8,500 nucleotides of DNA from Oscillospiraceae bacterium (GCA_021205585.1 JAJPXI010000127.1:1-8500); one strand, 5' to 3'; counted from the first letter of the stretch, positions 1 to 6,920 are shown. The notes: generated by a model not told the origin, from the letters alone. Made by a program: numbers and translations.

Positions 1-50
1 GGCGGAAAAGTTCCGCCAGCCGCCGCAGGCGCATTTAATCAGTGCTTCCC
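1..50. repeat. Partial copy of dispersed palindromic repeat, cut by the window edge
   Basis: This stretch is the reverse complement of the outer end of the complete element at 7036-7198. Aligned without gaps, position 50 matches 7036 and position 1 matches 7085, with 42 of 50 bases identical. The shared core at 21-42 is perfect (CGCCGCAGGCGCATTTAATC and the two bases after it). The terminus lies near position 50, so the rest of this copy should extend left of the window. The 16% divergence means the two copies are not a freshly made pair. Confidence 0.75.
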
Positions 51-159
51 TAAATTAGTATACCAAAAATCCTTCCTCTTGGCAATGGGGATGGAAAAGT
101 TTTTTTGATTTTTTGCATAGCCCTCAATTTCCAAAGTAAACGCAACACTCGGCATTTGA

Positions 160-217
160 TAACGTCAGCTCGTTAATTTGCCTGTGTGAGCATCTCATGC
201 TCCACTACTTTAGGCAA
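160..217 (+). other. Cluster of small hairpins in the AT-rich leader region
   Basis: The gene-free region 51-408 contains successive inverted repeats upstream of the terminator. TAACG (160-164) pairs with CGTTA (171-175). TTGCCT (178-183) pairs with AGGCAA (212-217), and this outer stem encloses a perfect 6-bp hairpin, GAGCAT-CTC-ATGCTC (188-202). Followed by the terminator at 259-303, this could be the end of a small RNA, the 3' UTR of a gene to the left, or an attenuator. No riboswitch class is recognised and no promoter driving it is evident. The rest of 51-258 shows nothing else supportable. Confidence 0.3.
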
Positions 218-258
218 CACCGCGCAAATTTGAATTTTTTGAAAACATTCCGGGAAAA

Positions 259-303
259 CGGCCATACGGGGGCGGAAACGTCCTCCGTATGGCCGCTTTT
301 TTT
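259..303 (+). terminator. Strong Rho-independent terminator upstream of the efflux operon
   Basis: A 14-bp stem, with one G-T wobble, pairs 259-272 with 282-295 around a 9-base loop. It is followed by C and then seven T residues (297-303). Read on the plus strand this is a textbook intrinsic terminator. It stops transcription arriving from the left before the operon promoter. On the minus strand only four T follow the stem, so it would be weak in that direction. It lies about 35 bp upstream of the -10 box, so it insulates the operon from the left. Confidence 0.85.
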
Positions 304-311
304 CATGTTTC

Positions 312-343
312 TTCAGAAGCGGTTCAGAAAAAGGCGCTATAAT
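312..343 (+). promoter_or_regulatory. Operon promoter with two TTCAGAA direct repeats, 11-bp period
   Basis: A perfect -10 box, TATAAT, lies at 338-343. No good -35 hexamer sits 16-18 bp upstream; the best match, TTCAGA at 312-317, would need a 20-bp spacer. Instead, two identical heptamers, TTCAGAA, occur at 312-318 and 323-329, exactly one helical turn apart, and occupy the -35 region. Direct repeats with 11-bp phasing next to a promoter lacking a -35 box are typical binding sites for OmpR/PhoB-family response regulators, so activator-dependent transcription is a reasonable inference. Transcription would start near 349-352, leaving a leader of roughly 60 bases before the ATG at 409. Confidence 0.55.
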
Positions 344-391
344 ACAGGCATACCCCTTTGGGCATTTGTATTTTATTTCGGAATCCAACGG

Positions 392-403
392 AAAGAGGCG
401 AGG
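392..403 (+). promoter_or_regulatory. Ribosome binding site deciding the start of the first adaptor
   Basis: The purine-rich run AAAGAGGCGAGG precedes the ATG at 409 at a workable distance (5 bases from its 3' end). An in-frame TTG at 358 would add 17 residues, but it lies only a few bases downstream of the predicted transcription start and has no Shine-Dalgarno sequence. The ATG at 409 is therefore preferred. It also places a normal short basic N-terminus before the membrane anchor. Confidence 0.6.
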
Positions 404-408
404 TAAGG

Positions 409-2103
409 ATGGAAACAAAAGTGGACGGCTCCCAGACCGACCAGATTTTTGCCATGCACCGGAGTTCAAGGAAGCGCCGGAAGCGGAAAATCGTCATCAT
501 CACCGTGGTTGCCGCGGTGGTAGTGGTGGCGGCGCTGCTGATTGGAATCCAGCTGCTGCAAAGCCGGGTCAACAGCCAGTTCGGCAGCGGCAGCTCCTCG
601 GAGGTATCCTCCGCCGAGGTGACCACGGGCAGCATCAGCTCCACCGTGTCCGGCTCCGGCACATTGGCCAGTCAGACCGTAGAGAGTGTGGACATCTACA
701 GCAGCCTGGAGGTGGACGAGTTCTACGTCTCCTCCGGGGACAGCGTGGACGAGGACACCCTGCTGGCTACCGTCACCCGGGCCTCCCTGCTCAGCGCCAT
801 GTCCCAGGTGCAGGCGGAACTGGACGAGCTGGACGAGGAACTGGCCCAGGTCAGCGACGACGAGGCCAGCGACATCATCGCTGCCAGCCTGGACGGACGG
901 GTCAAGGCCGTTTTTGCCCAGGAGGGCGACGACGTGGCCACCGTCATGTATGAGTACGGCGCGCTGATGCTCCTGTCCCTGGACGGCTACCTGGCCGTGG
1001 ACGTGGCCTGGACGGACGGCGCGGCCGGGGACAGCGTAACCGTCACCCTGTCCGACGGCACGGAGGTCACCGGCACGGTGGAGAAAAACAACGCCGGCAC
1101 CGCCACCGTCCTCCTCAGCGACAGCGCCGCCGATTATGAGGACACCGTAACCGTAACCGACAGCGACGGCAATGAGGTGGGCGAGGGCACCCTGTACATA
1201 CACAGCCAGCTGGCCGTCACGGGCTATGTGGGCACCGTGGACGCCGTGGACGTCTCCCTGGACGAGTCGGTGGACGCCGGGGACACCCTCATCGAGCTGA
1301 CCGACACCTCCACCTCCGCCAGCTATGACGCGCTGTTGAAAGAGCGCTCCTCTCTGGAGGAGGCCCTGAACTCCCTGGTGGTCATCTACCAGGAGGGCGG
1401 GGTGTACGCCCCCATCTCCGGCACGGTGGAGAACCTGTCCGAGTCCACGGACAGCGGCAGCTCCATGGCCGCAGGCGCTTCCTCCGCCAGCTATACCACC
1501 ATTGCCACCATCGCCGGAGACGAGAGCATGGAAATCACCCTGAGTGTGGACGAGTCGGACATTCTCTCTCTGGAGGTGGGACAGGAGGCCTCCGTGACTA
1601 TCGAGTCCATCGGGGAGGACACCTACACCGGCTCGGTCACCGCCATCAGCACCGCCGCCAGCAGCTCCTCCGGCGTGACGGCCTACTCGGTCACCGTCAC
1701 CCTGGACAAAACCGAGGAGATGCTCTCCGGCATGTCCGCCTCGGTGGTCATCACCATCGAGGGAGTGGAGAACGCCCTGCTGATCCCCGTGGACGCTCTG
1801 CACCAGACCAGCTCTACCTCTTATGTTTACACCTCCTATGACGAGTCCACCGGCGAGCTGGGCGGCATGGTGGAGGTGACCACCGGCCTGTCCAACAGTT
1901 CTTATGTGGAAATCACCTCCGGCTTAGAGGAGGGCGACACAGTGTACTACACCACCTCCTCCACAGAGGAGAGCGATATGTCCGACTTCTTCAGCATGGG
2001 CGGTATGGACATGGGCGGCATGAGCGGAGGAGACAGCAGCTTTGACTCCTCCAGCATGGGCGGCGGCAATATGGGCGGCGATATGCCCGGCATGGGCGGC
2101 TGA
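409..2103 (+). CDS. Membrane-fusion (periplasmic-adaptor-type) subunit of an ABC efflux system, HlyD/MacA/YknX-like
   Basis: This 564-residue adaptor probably links the ABC engine encoded just downstream to the exterior. Visible order: a short basic N-terminus (RKRRKRK at 21-27); one membrane anchor (about 28-50) with no lipobox or clear cleavage site; a lipoyl-type segment (about 81-122); a short acidic helical stretch (125-150); a second module starting DGRVKAVFAQEGDDV (162) with a beta-rich part to about 262; a third lipoyl-type segment (about 266-299); a short coiled coil (304-328); the typical YAPISGTV strand (333-340); a beta-barrel (about 373-450); and a membrane-proximal domain (about 454-513). 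It ends in a Met/Gly/Ser tail (530-564) with eight Met. It is longer than usual MacA/YknX adaptors (about 370-450). Residues 51-564 contain only eight Lys/Arg. Thirteen bases separate it from the ATPase gene. The family call is firm; the substrate is unknown. Confidence 0.9.
   Translation: METKVDGSQTDQIFAMHRSSRKRRKRKIVIITVVAAVVVVAALLIGIQLLQSRVNSQFGSGSSSEVSSAEVTTGSISSTVSGSGTLASQTVESVDIYSSLEVDEFYVSSGDSVDEDTLLATVTRASLLSAMSQVQAELDELDEELAQVSDDEASDIIAASLDGRVKAVFAQEGDDVATVMYEYGALMLLSLDGYLAVDVAWTDGAAGDSVTVTLSDGTEVTGTVEKNNAGTATVLLSDSAADYEDTVTVTDSDGNEVGEGTLYIHSQLAVTGYVGTVDAVDVSLDESVDAGDTLIELTDTSTSASYDALLKERSSLEEALNSLVVIYQEGGVYAPISGTVENLSESTDSGSSMAAGASSASYTTIATIAGDESMEITLSVDESDILSLEVGQEASVTIESIGEDTYTGSVTAISTAASSSSGVTAYSVTVTLDKTEEMLSGMSASVVITIEGVENALLIPVDALHQTSSTSYVYTSYDESTGELGGMVEVTTGLSNSSYVEITSGLEEGDTVYYTTSSTEESDMSDFFSMGGMDMGGMSGGDSSFDSSSMGGGNMGGDMPGMGG
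1031..1084 (+). repeat. Direct DNA repeat A, copy in first adaptor gene
   Basis: This 54-base tract matches 5161-5214 in the second adaptor gene at 50 of 54 positions. The first 36 bases differ at only one. It encodes the DSVTVTLSDGTEVTGTVE strand region. Identity reaches into third codon positions, which suggests recent duplication or gene conversion between the paralogues rather than protein-level conservation alone. Confidence 0.75.
1849..1893 (+). repeat. Direct DNA repeat B, copy in first adaptor gene
   Basis: This 45-base tract is identical to 6702-6746 at 43 of 45 positions. It encodes TGELGGMVEVTTGLS in the membrane-proximal domain, the best-conserved block between the two adaptors. 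Confidence 0.75.
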
Positions 2104-2116
2104 TGGAGGCGAGAGC

Positions 2117-2788
2117 ATGATCGAGTTAAACGATGTCTCCAAGCTGTACCTGGTGGGCGAGGAGGAGGTTCGGGCTCTGGACCACGCCAGTATGCACATC
2201 TACCCCGGCGAGTTTGTGTCCATCATCGGCCCCTCCGGCAGCGGCAAATCCACCCTGATGAATATCATCGGCTGCCTGGACACCGCCGATGCCGGCCGGT
2301 ATCTGCTGGACGGCATTCCCATCGAGGACTACACGGAAAACGATCTGGCCCGGGTGCGCAACCGAAAAATCGGTTTTGTGTTCCAGAATTTCAACCTGAT
2401 CGCCAAGCTGACGGCGGAGGAAAACGTGGAGCTGCCCCTGATTTACCAGGGGGTGAAAAAGGCCGAGCGGCGGGAGCGGGTGGCCCAGGCTCTGAACCGG
2501 GTGGGGCTGGAAAAGCGCGCAAAGCACCTGCCCACAGAGCTGTCCGGCGGCCAGCAGCAGCGGGTGGCCATCGCCAGGGCCATCGTCACCCGCCCCTCCC
2601 TGATTCTGGCCGATGAGCCTACAGGCAATCTGGACTCCAAAACCGGCGAGGAGATCATGGAAATCTTTCACGAACTGCACAGTCAGGGCAACACCATCGT
2701 CCTGATCACCCACGACGACGAGGTGGCCCGCCAGGCGGCCAGGAGCATCCATATTCTGGACGGTCATGTGACGGAGGTGGCAGTATGA
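2117..2788 (+). CDS. ABC transporter ATP-binding protein, MacB/LolD/YknY type
   Basis: This 223-residue cytoplasmic ATPase powers the exporter and is a normal length for the family. All catalytic motifs are intact: Walker A GPSGSGKS (38-45), Q-loop Gln90 in FVFQNFNLIAKLTAEENV, signature LSGGQQQR (142-149), Walker B LILADEP (162-168), D-loop NLDS (171-174) and switch His199 in LITHD. The Q-loop region and the short C-terminus are those of the MacB/LolD/FtsE branch rather than of importers. The start at 2117 is chosen because TGGAGG (2104-2109) lies 7 bases upstream and the protein begins MIELNDVSKLY, as relatives do. The open frame extends further upstream, but only over the end of the preceding gene. 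The stop overlaps the permease start (ATGA), implying translational coupling and 1:1 assembly. Confidence 0.97.
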   Translation: MIELNDVSKLYLVGEEEVRALDHASMHIYPGEFVSIIGPSGSGKSTLMNIIGCLDTADAGRYLLDGIPIEDYTENDLARVRNRKIGFVFQNFNLIAKLTAEENVELPLIYQGVKKAERRERVAQALNRVGLEKRAKHLPTELSGGQQQRVAIARAIVTRPSLILADEPTGNLDSKTGEEIMEIFHELHSQGNTIVLITHDDEVARQAARSIHILDGHVTEVAV

Positions 2789-3975
2789 CACAGGCACTTA
2801 AAATGGCGCTCAAGTCCATCACCGGGAATAAGCTGCGGGCCTTTCTGACCATGCTGGGCATCATCATCGGTGTCATGGCCCTGGTGGTGCTGGTCAGCCT
2901 GGTCAGCGGCACCACCAACACGGTGACCGACGCCGTGTCCAGCCTGGGCAGCAGCCTGCTGACCGTCACCGTGTCCGACGACAAGGGCAGCCCCGTCAAG
3001 CTGTCCACCCTGACCCAGTGGGCTGAGGACGAGGACATCGGGGCCATCGCCCCTGAGGCCTCCCAGTCCTCCACTGTGAAATACGGCTCCACCAGCGACA
3101 GCATCACCGTCTACGGCACCACCGCCTCCTACTACAACGTGGAGGGATTAAACCTGCTGCTGGGCCGGTTTTTGAAGACCTCCGATGTGGACAACAACAC
3201 CTATGTCTGCGTCATCAACGAAACGGTGGCCACCGATATTGTGGGCTATCTGGACTGTGTGGGAGAGGAGATTTCTCTGGACGGCATGAAGTTCACCATC
3301 GTGGGCGTGCTGGAGGACGATGACAGCTCCCTGACCTCGGTTTTCTCCTCCGGCAGTCTTGTGGCCTACATCCCCTATTCCACTCTGACCCGCCTGTCCT
3401 CCTCTGTCACCTCCGACATCACCAGCTTCTATGTCAGCGCTGCCGACGGCAGCGACACCGACGCGGCGGAGAGCGCCATCACCGCCCTGCTGCTGGAGCG
3501 GTTTGAGGAGGACGAGGACGCCTTCACCGTCTCCGACCAGAGCGTGCTGGAGGACACCGTCAGCAGCATCACCTCCATGCTGGCCGTGCTGCTGGGCGGC
3601 ATTGCGGGCATCTCCCTTCTGGTGGGCGGCATCGGCATTATGAACATTATGCTGGTCACCGTCACCGAGCGCACCAGGGAAATCGGCATCCGCAAGGGCA
3701 TCGGCGCCAGCCGGGGGGTCATTCTGCGGCAGTTTCTGATGGAGGCTGTGGTGATATGCATGATCGGCTGCGCCATCGGCATTTTCCTGTCCTGGCTCAT
3801 TTTACAGATCGCCTCGGTGGTGGCCTCCGGCCTGAGCCTGAGCTTCCAGTTGCAGGGAACGGTTGTGCTGGTGGCGGTGGTGTTCTGCTTCCTGATCGGC
3901 GTTATCTTTGGACTATACCCCGCCAACAAGGCGGCCAAAATGAAGCCCATCGATGCGCTGCATTACGGCGGGTAA
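2785..3975 (+). CDS. ABC transporter permease, MacB/FtsX-like (YknZ type)
   Basis: This 396-residue membrane subunit would dimerise and pair with the ATPase encoded immediately upstream. It has the MacB-like topology: TM1 (about 21-42), a large extracytoplasmic domain (about 43-262), then TM2 (265-290), TM3 (318-342) and TM4 (358-378). Hallmarks are the N-terminal NKLRAFLTMLGIIIGV, the TM2 end GGIGIMNIMLVTVTERTREI running into GIRKGIGAS (to 309), which forms the coupling region, and the C-terminal GLYPANKAAKMKPIDALHYG (376-395). It is the usual length for single-ATPase-partner permeases. The start ATG at 2785 overlaps the ATPase stop by four bases and has GGAGG at 2773-2777. In MacB this class works by mechanotransmission, moving substrates from the outer face rather than through a membrane pore. 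That mode is inferred here from family membership. Confidence 0.95.
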   Translation: MTQALKMALKSITGNKLRAFLTMLGIIIGVMALVVLVSLVSGTTNTVTDAVSSLGSSLLTVTVSDDKGSPVKLSTLTQWAEDEDIGAIAPEASQSSTVKYGSTSDSITVYGTTASYYNVEGLNLLLGRFLKTSDVDNNTYVCVINETVATDIVGYLDCVGEEISLDGMKFTIVGVLEDDDSSLTSVFSSGSLVAYIPYSTLTRLSSSVTSDITSFYVSAADGSDTDAAESAITALLLERFEEDEDAFTVSDQSVLEDTVSSITSMLAVLLGGIAGISLLVGGIGIMNIMLVTVTERTREIGIRKGIGASRGVILRQFLMEAVVICMIGCAIGIFLSWLILQIASVVASGLSLSFQLQGTVVLVAVVFCFLIGVIFGLYPANKAAKMKPIDALHYGG

Positions 3976-3986
3976 GGAGGAAAGCC

Positions 3987-6899
3987 ATGAAAGCTGCGAA
4001 ACTGAAAGCGAAAGTACCGTCCGTATTCAAGCGGCGGACCATTTACATCATCTTAACGGTTGTTTTCTCCCTGCTCCTGCTGCTGGATCTGGCTCTGGCC
4101 CTGCTGGTTCCGTCAGGGAATCGAATGGGCGGCATGGACATCTCCAGTTTTGACAGCGCCGGGATGACTTTGCCTGGCTCGGCAGCCGGCGAGTTCTCCG
4201 ACTCCAATGGCGGCCCAGCCGCCGATTCCGATGACAGCTCAAACACCGATTCCGGCGAAGCCGCCCGGTCCGACGGAAGCGACAGCGGCGATGTGGAGCT
4301 GCCCGACGGCGCGGACTTTGACACGCCGGACTTTGACGCTTCCGATTTTGACGGCGGGGACGTCCAGCTGCCCGGCAGCGCGGACGCGGACAGCGCCCTG
4401 ACCGGCCAGAGCGCCACATCTTCAACCAGCTTCCTCCAGCGTCTGCGCGCCGCGTGGCTGCCCATTTTCATCGTCCTTCTGCTGCTGGACGGGGGCAGCG
4501 TGTTCATGCTGATTTTCCTGTCCCGGCGGGAGAAAAAAAGCCGGGAGCGGCTGGAGCTGGAGCAGTTGAGCGCCGACGGCCAGCCCCACCTGATTCCCCG
4601 GCAGAAAAAGAAATCCAGCCCCAAAACCGCCTGGATTCTCCCCGCCGTGCTGCTGGTGCTGCTGGTGGTGGTGGTTCGGGCCGTCACAGCCATGAACAGC
4701 TCGGAGGAGGCCGCCGCCACCGAGGCCACCGTTTACAGCGCCACGGCGGAAACCGGCGATTTGAGCGTCACCGTCCCCGGCGCGGGCACCCTGACCGACC
4801 AGGACGCCGTCAGCCTGAGCGTCCCCTCCGAGGTGGAGATTACCGCCTGGTATGTCTCCAACGGGGACGAGGTGGAGCAGGGCGACCTGCTGGCGGCGGT
4901 GGATTTGTCCAGTGTGCTCTCCGCCATCGCCACGGTGCAGTCCACCATCAATGAGCTGGACGAGGCCCTGGCCGAAGCCGCTGAAGACGAGATTGACGAC
5001 GCCGTTACCGCCGCCGCCGACGGCCGGGTGAAGCTTATCTACGCCCGGGAGGGTACCGCCGTGGCGGACACCATGTATGAAAGCGGGGCGCTGATGCTTT
5101 TGTCCCTGGACGGCATGATGCAGGTGGAGGTGGAAACCGACGGCTCCCTCTCCGTGGGCAACAGCGTCACCGTCACCCTGTCCGACGGCACGGAGGAGAC
5201 CGGCAAGGTGGAGAGCGTCACCGGCGGCGTGGCCGTGATCACCCTGACGGACGACGGCCCGGAGGTGGGCGAGACCGTCACCGTGACCGCCGGGGACGGG
5301 ACGGAACTGGGCAGCGGAACCCTGTCCGTCCACAGCGCCCTGCTGGTGACCGGCTACACTGGCACGGTGGAGAGCGTGGCGGTCTCCGAGGAGGAGGAGG
5401 TCAGCGCGGGGGACACCCTGCTGACCCTGACCGACACCGAGGACGCCGCCTTGTATGAGTCTCTCCTGCTTCAGCGCACCGAGCTGGAGGAACAGCTCCA
5501 GCAGCTCTTTGAGCTCTACCAGACCGGCGGTATCAGCGCCCCCTGCGCCGGAATCGTCTCCGGCATTGACGACGACTCCTCCGACAGCAGCGACACCACC
5601 ACGGCCACCGCTTCCTCCACCGCGTCCACCTCCTCCGGCGGCTACACTCTGGCGCTGCTGACCACCACCTCCTCCGGCACGGATGTCCAGGAACAGCAGT
5701 CCGACAACAGCGGCGCAAACGCCCAAGCGCAGCAGATTGGCCAGAGCTACCCGGCCATTGTGCTGGCGGTGGAGGACGGGGTCTTATATCTGGACTACAA
5801 CCCCGCCTCCACCGGCCTGACCGACTTTGCCGATTTAAGCGGGGTGGACTTCTCCATTTTGAATATGACGGAGCGCCTGACCCTGGAGACCTCCGCCCTG
5901 TCCGCCACCCTGATTTGCGCCTACGCCGACGGACAGTGGAGCTACGGCACGGCGGACGGCCTGTCCGCCGGAGATCTGGTGCTGGTGTGCTACGGGGAGG
6001 ACGCGGACCCGTTCCAGGACGCTCCCCTGTGGATTGTCTGCCAGAGCCTGCGCACGGCGGATACCGACAGTACGGACGCCTCGGACAACACAGACAGCGC
6101 GAACAGCACGGACGCCTTAAACAGCGTCCAGCAGACGCAGGAGGACGATACCAGCAGCCAGACGGAGCAGCAGACCCAGTCTGAAGCCGCCGATACCGCC
6201 GCGGAGGAGCAGGCCGTCCAGTCCGAAACCCAGACCCAGACTGACGCCGAAACTGCGGACGCCGCTGCGGAAACCTCCGGCGGCGATACCGGCGGCGAAG
6301 ACGCCTCCGCTCAGACGGTTCAGAGCAGCAGCTACGCCGTTTCGGAGCAGACCCTGCTGTCCATCACCCCCCAGGACACCATGGACATCACCATCACCGT
6401 GGACGAGCTGGACATCCTCCTGCTGGAGGTGGGCCAAACGGCCCAGGTCACCCTGGACGCCATCGCCGGGCAGTCCTTTGAGGGCGCCGTCACCTCCATC
6501 GACCTGACGGGCACCAGCTCCGAGGGCAACACCAAGTACACCGCCGTCATCACCATCGACCGGGGGGAGGATATGCTCTCCGGCATGAACGCCTCCGTGC
6601 TGATCACCCTGGAGACCCGGGAGGACGTGCTGACGATGCCCGCCGAGGCCCTGTACGAGGACGGCTCGGCCACCTATGTGTACACCACCTGCAATGAAAA
6701 GACCGGTGAGCTGGGCGGCCTGGTGGAGGTGACCACCGGCCTGTCCGACGGCCTGATGGTAGAAATTACCTCCGGCCTGAGCGAGGGGGACGCCTACTAC
6801 TACAGCTGTCTGGACACCGTGAATTACAGCGTCCAGTCCGTCCAGGGCTCCACCGGCAGCTTCTCCTTCTCCTCCATGTTCGGCAGCTCCATGCGGTAG
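3987..6899 (+). CDS. Second, enlarged adaptor: 3-TM HlyD/MacA-like protein with a large insertion
   Basis: This 970-residue protein is a paralogue of the first adaptor with additions. TM1 (about 17-42) is followed by an acidic outer loop (43-156) with Asp-Phe repeats (DFDTPDFDASDFDGGD, 110-125). TM2 (157-178), a basic cytoplasmic linker (179-214) and TM3 (215-236) come next. TM3 corresponds to the anchor of the first adaptor. The adaptor fold starts near 243 and includes DGRVKLIYAREG (345), a coiled coil (486-512) and SAPCAGIVSG (517-526). Residues of about 528-796 are an insertion: a possible beta-rich domain (584-690) and an Asp/Gln/Ser/Thr linker (691-782). The barrel resumes at MDITITVDELDILLLEVGQT (799-818), and the membrane-proximal domain follows (879-938). 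The start at 3987 has AAGGAGG (3974-3980) six bases upstream, 11 bases after the permease stop. The open frame running upstream to 3756 is only permease-gene sequence in another frame. The role of the N-terminal module and of the insertion is unknown. Confidence 0.9.
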   Translation: MKAAKLKAKVPSVFKRRTIYIILTVVFSLLLLLDLALALLVPSGNRMGGMDISSFDSAGMTLPGSAAGEFSDSNGGPAADSDDSSNTDSGEAARSDGSDSGDVELPDGADFDTPDFDASDFDGGDVQLPGSADADSALTGQSATSSTSFLQRLRAAWLPIFIVLLLLDGGSVFMLIFLSRREKKSRERLELEQLSADGQPHLIPRQKKKSSPKTAWILPAVLLVLLVVVVRAVTAMNSSEEAAATEATVYSATAETGDLSVTVPGAGTLTDQDAVSLSVPSEVEITAWYVSNGDEVEQGDLLAAVDLSSVLSAIATVQSTINELDEALAEAAEDEIDDAVTAAADGRVKLIYAREGTAVADTMYESGALMLLSLDGMMQVEVETDGSLSVGNSVTVTLSDGTEETGKVESVTGGVAVITLTDDGPEVGETVTVTAGDGTELGSGTLSVHSALLVTGYTGTVESVAVSEEEEVSAGDTLLTLTDTEDAALYESLLLQRTELEEQLQQLFELYQTGGISAPCAGIVSGIDDDSSDSSDTTTATASSTASTSSGGYTLALLTTTSSGTDVQEQQSDNSGANAQAQQIGQSYPAIVLAVEDGVLYLDYNPASTGLTDFADLSGVDFSILNMTERLTLETSALSATLICAYADGQWSYGTADGLSAGDLVLVCYGEDADPFQDAPLWIVCQSLRTADTDSTDASDNTDSANSTDALNSVQQTQEDDTSSQTEQQTQSEAADTAAEEQAVQSETQTQTDAETADAAAETSGGDTGGEDASAQTVQSSSYAVSEQTLLSITPQDTMDITITVDELDILLLEVGQTAQVTLDAIAGQSFEGAVTSIDLTGTSSEGNTKYTAVITIDRGEDMLSGMNASVLITLETREDVLTMPAEALYEDGSATYVYTTCNEKTGELGGLVEVTTGLSDGLMVEITSGLSEGDAYYYSCLDTVNYSVQSVQGSTGSFSFSSMFGSSMR
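5161..5214 (+). repeat. Direct DNA repeat A, copy in second adaptor gene
   Basis: Partner of 1031-1084 in the same orientation, about 4.1 kb downstream. It encodes NSVTVTLSDGTEETGKVE. Recombination between the two copies would fuse the adaptors and delete the ATPase and permease genes. Confidence 0.75.
6702..6746 (+). repeat. Direct DNA repeat B, copy in second adaptor gene
   Basis: Partner of 1849-1893 in the same orientation, about 4.85 kb away. It encodes TGELGGLVEVTTGLS. The two differences are one synonymous change (GGC/GGT) and one Met/Leu change. Confidence 0.75.
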
Positions 6900-6920
6900 G
6901 CCGTCCGGATATCAGAATAC

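Noticed and set aside
71..107. Possible second terminator before the run of T at 100-106
   Set aside because: The candidate arms (CTTCC and GGAAAAG) pair poorly over a large loop.
197..406. 69-codon plus-strand open frame in the leader
   Set aside because: It runs through the terminator stem and the promoter, has no ribosome site, and looks unlike a protein.
358..408. TTG start giving the first adaptor 17 extra residues
   Set aside because: It has no ribosome site and lies only a few bases from the predicted transcription start. The ATG at 409 has a purine-rich site and gives a normal N-terminus.
466..1803. Long minus-strand open frame opposite the first adaptor (likewise 4422-5726 opposite the second)
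   Set aside because: It is a by-product of GC-rich codons read antisense: Gly/His/Val/Gln-rich with no domain features, and the plus-strand frame has clear family motifs.
3756..3986. 77-residue upstream extension of the second adaptor
   Set aside because: It is permease gene sequence read in another frame. AAGGAGG at 3974-3980 marks ATG 3987 as the start.
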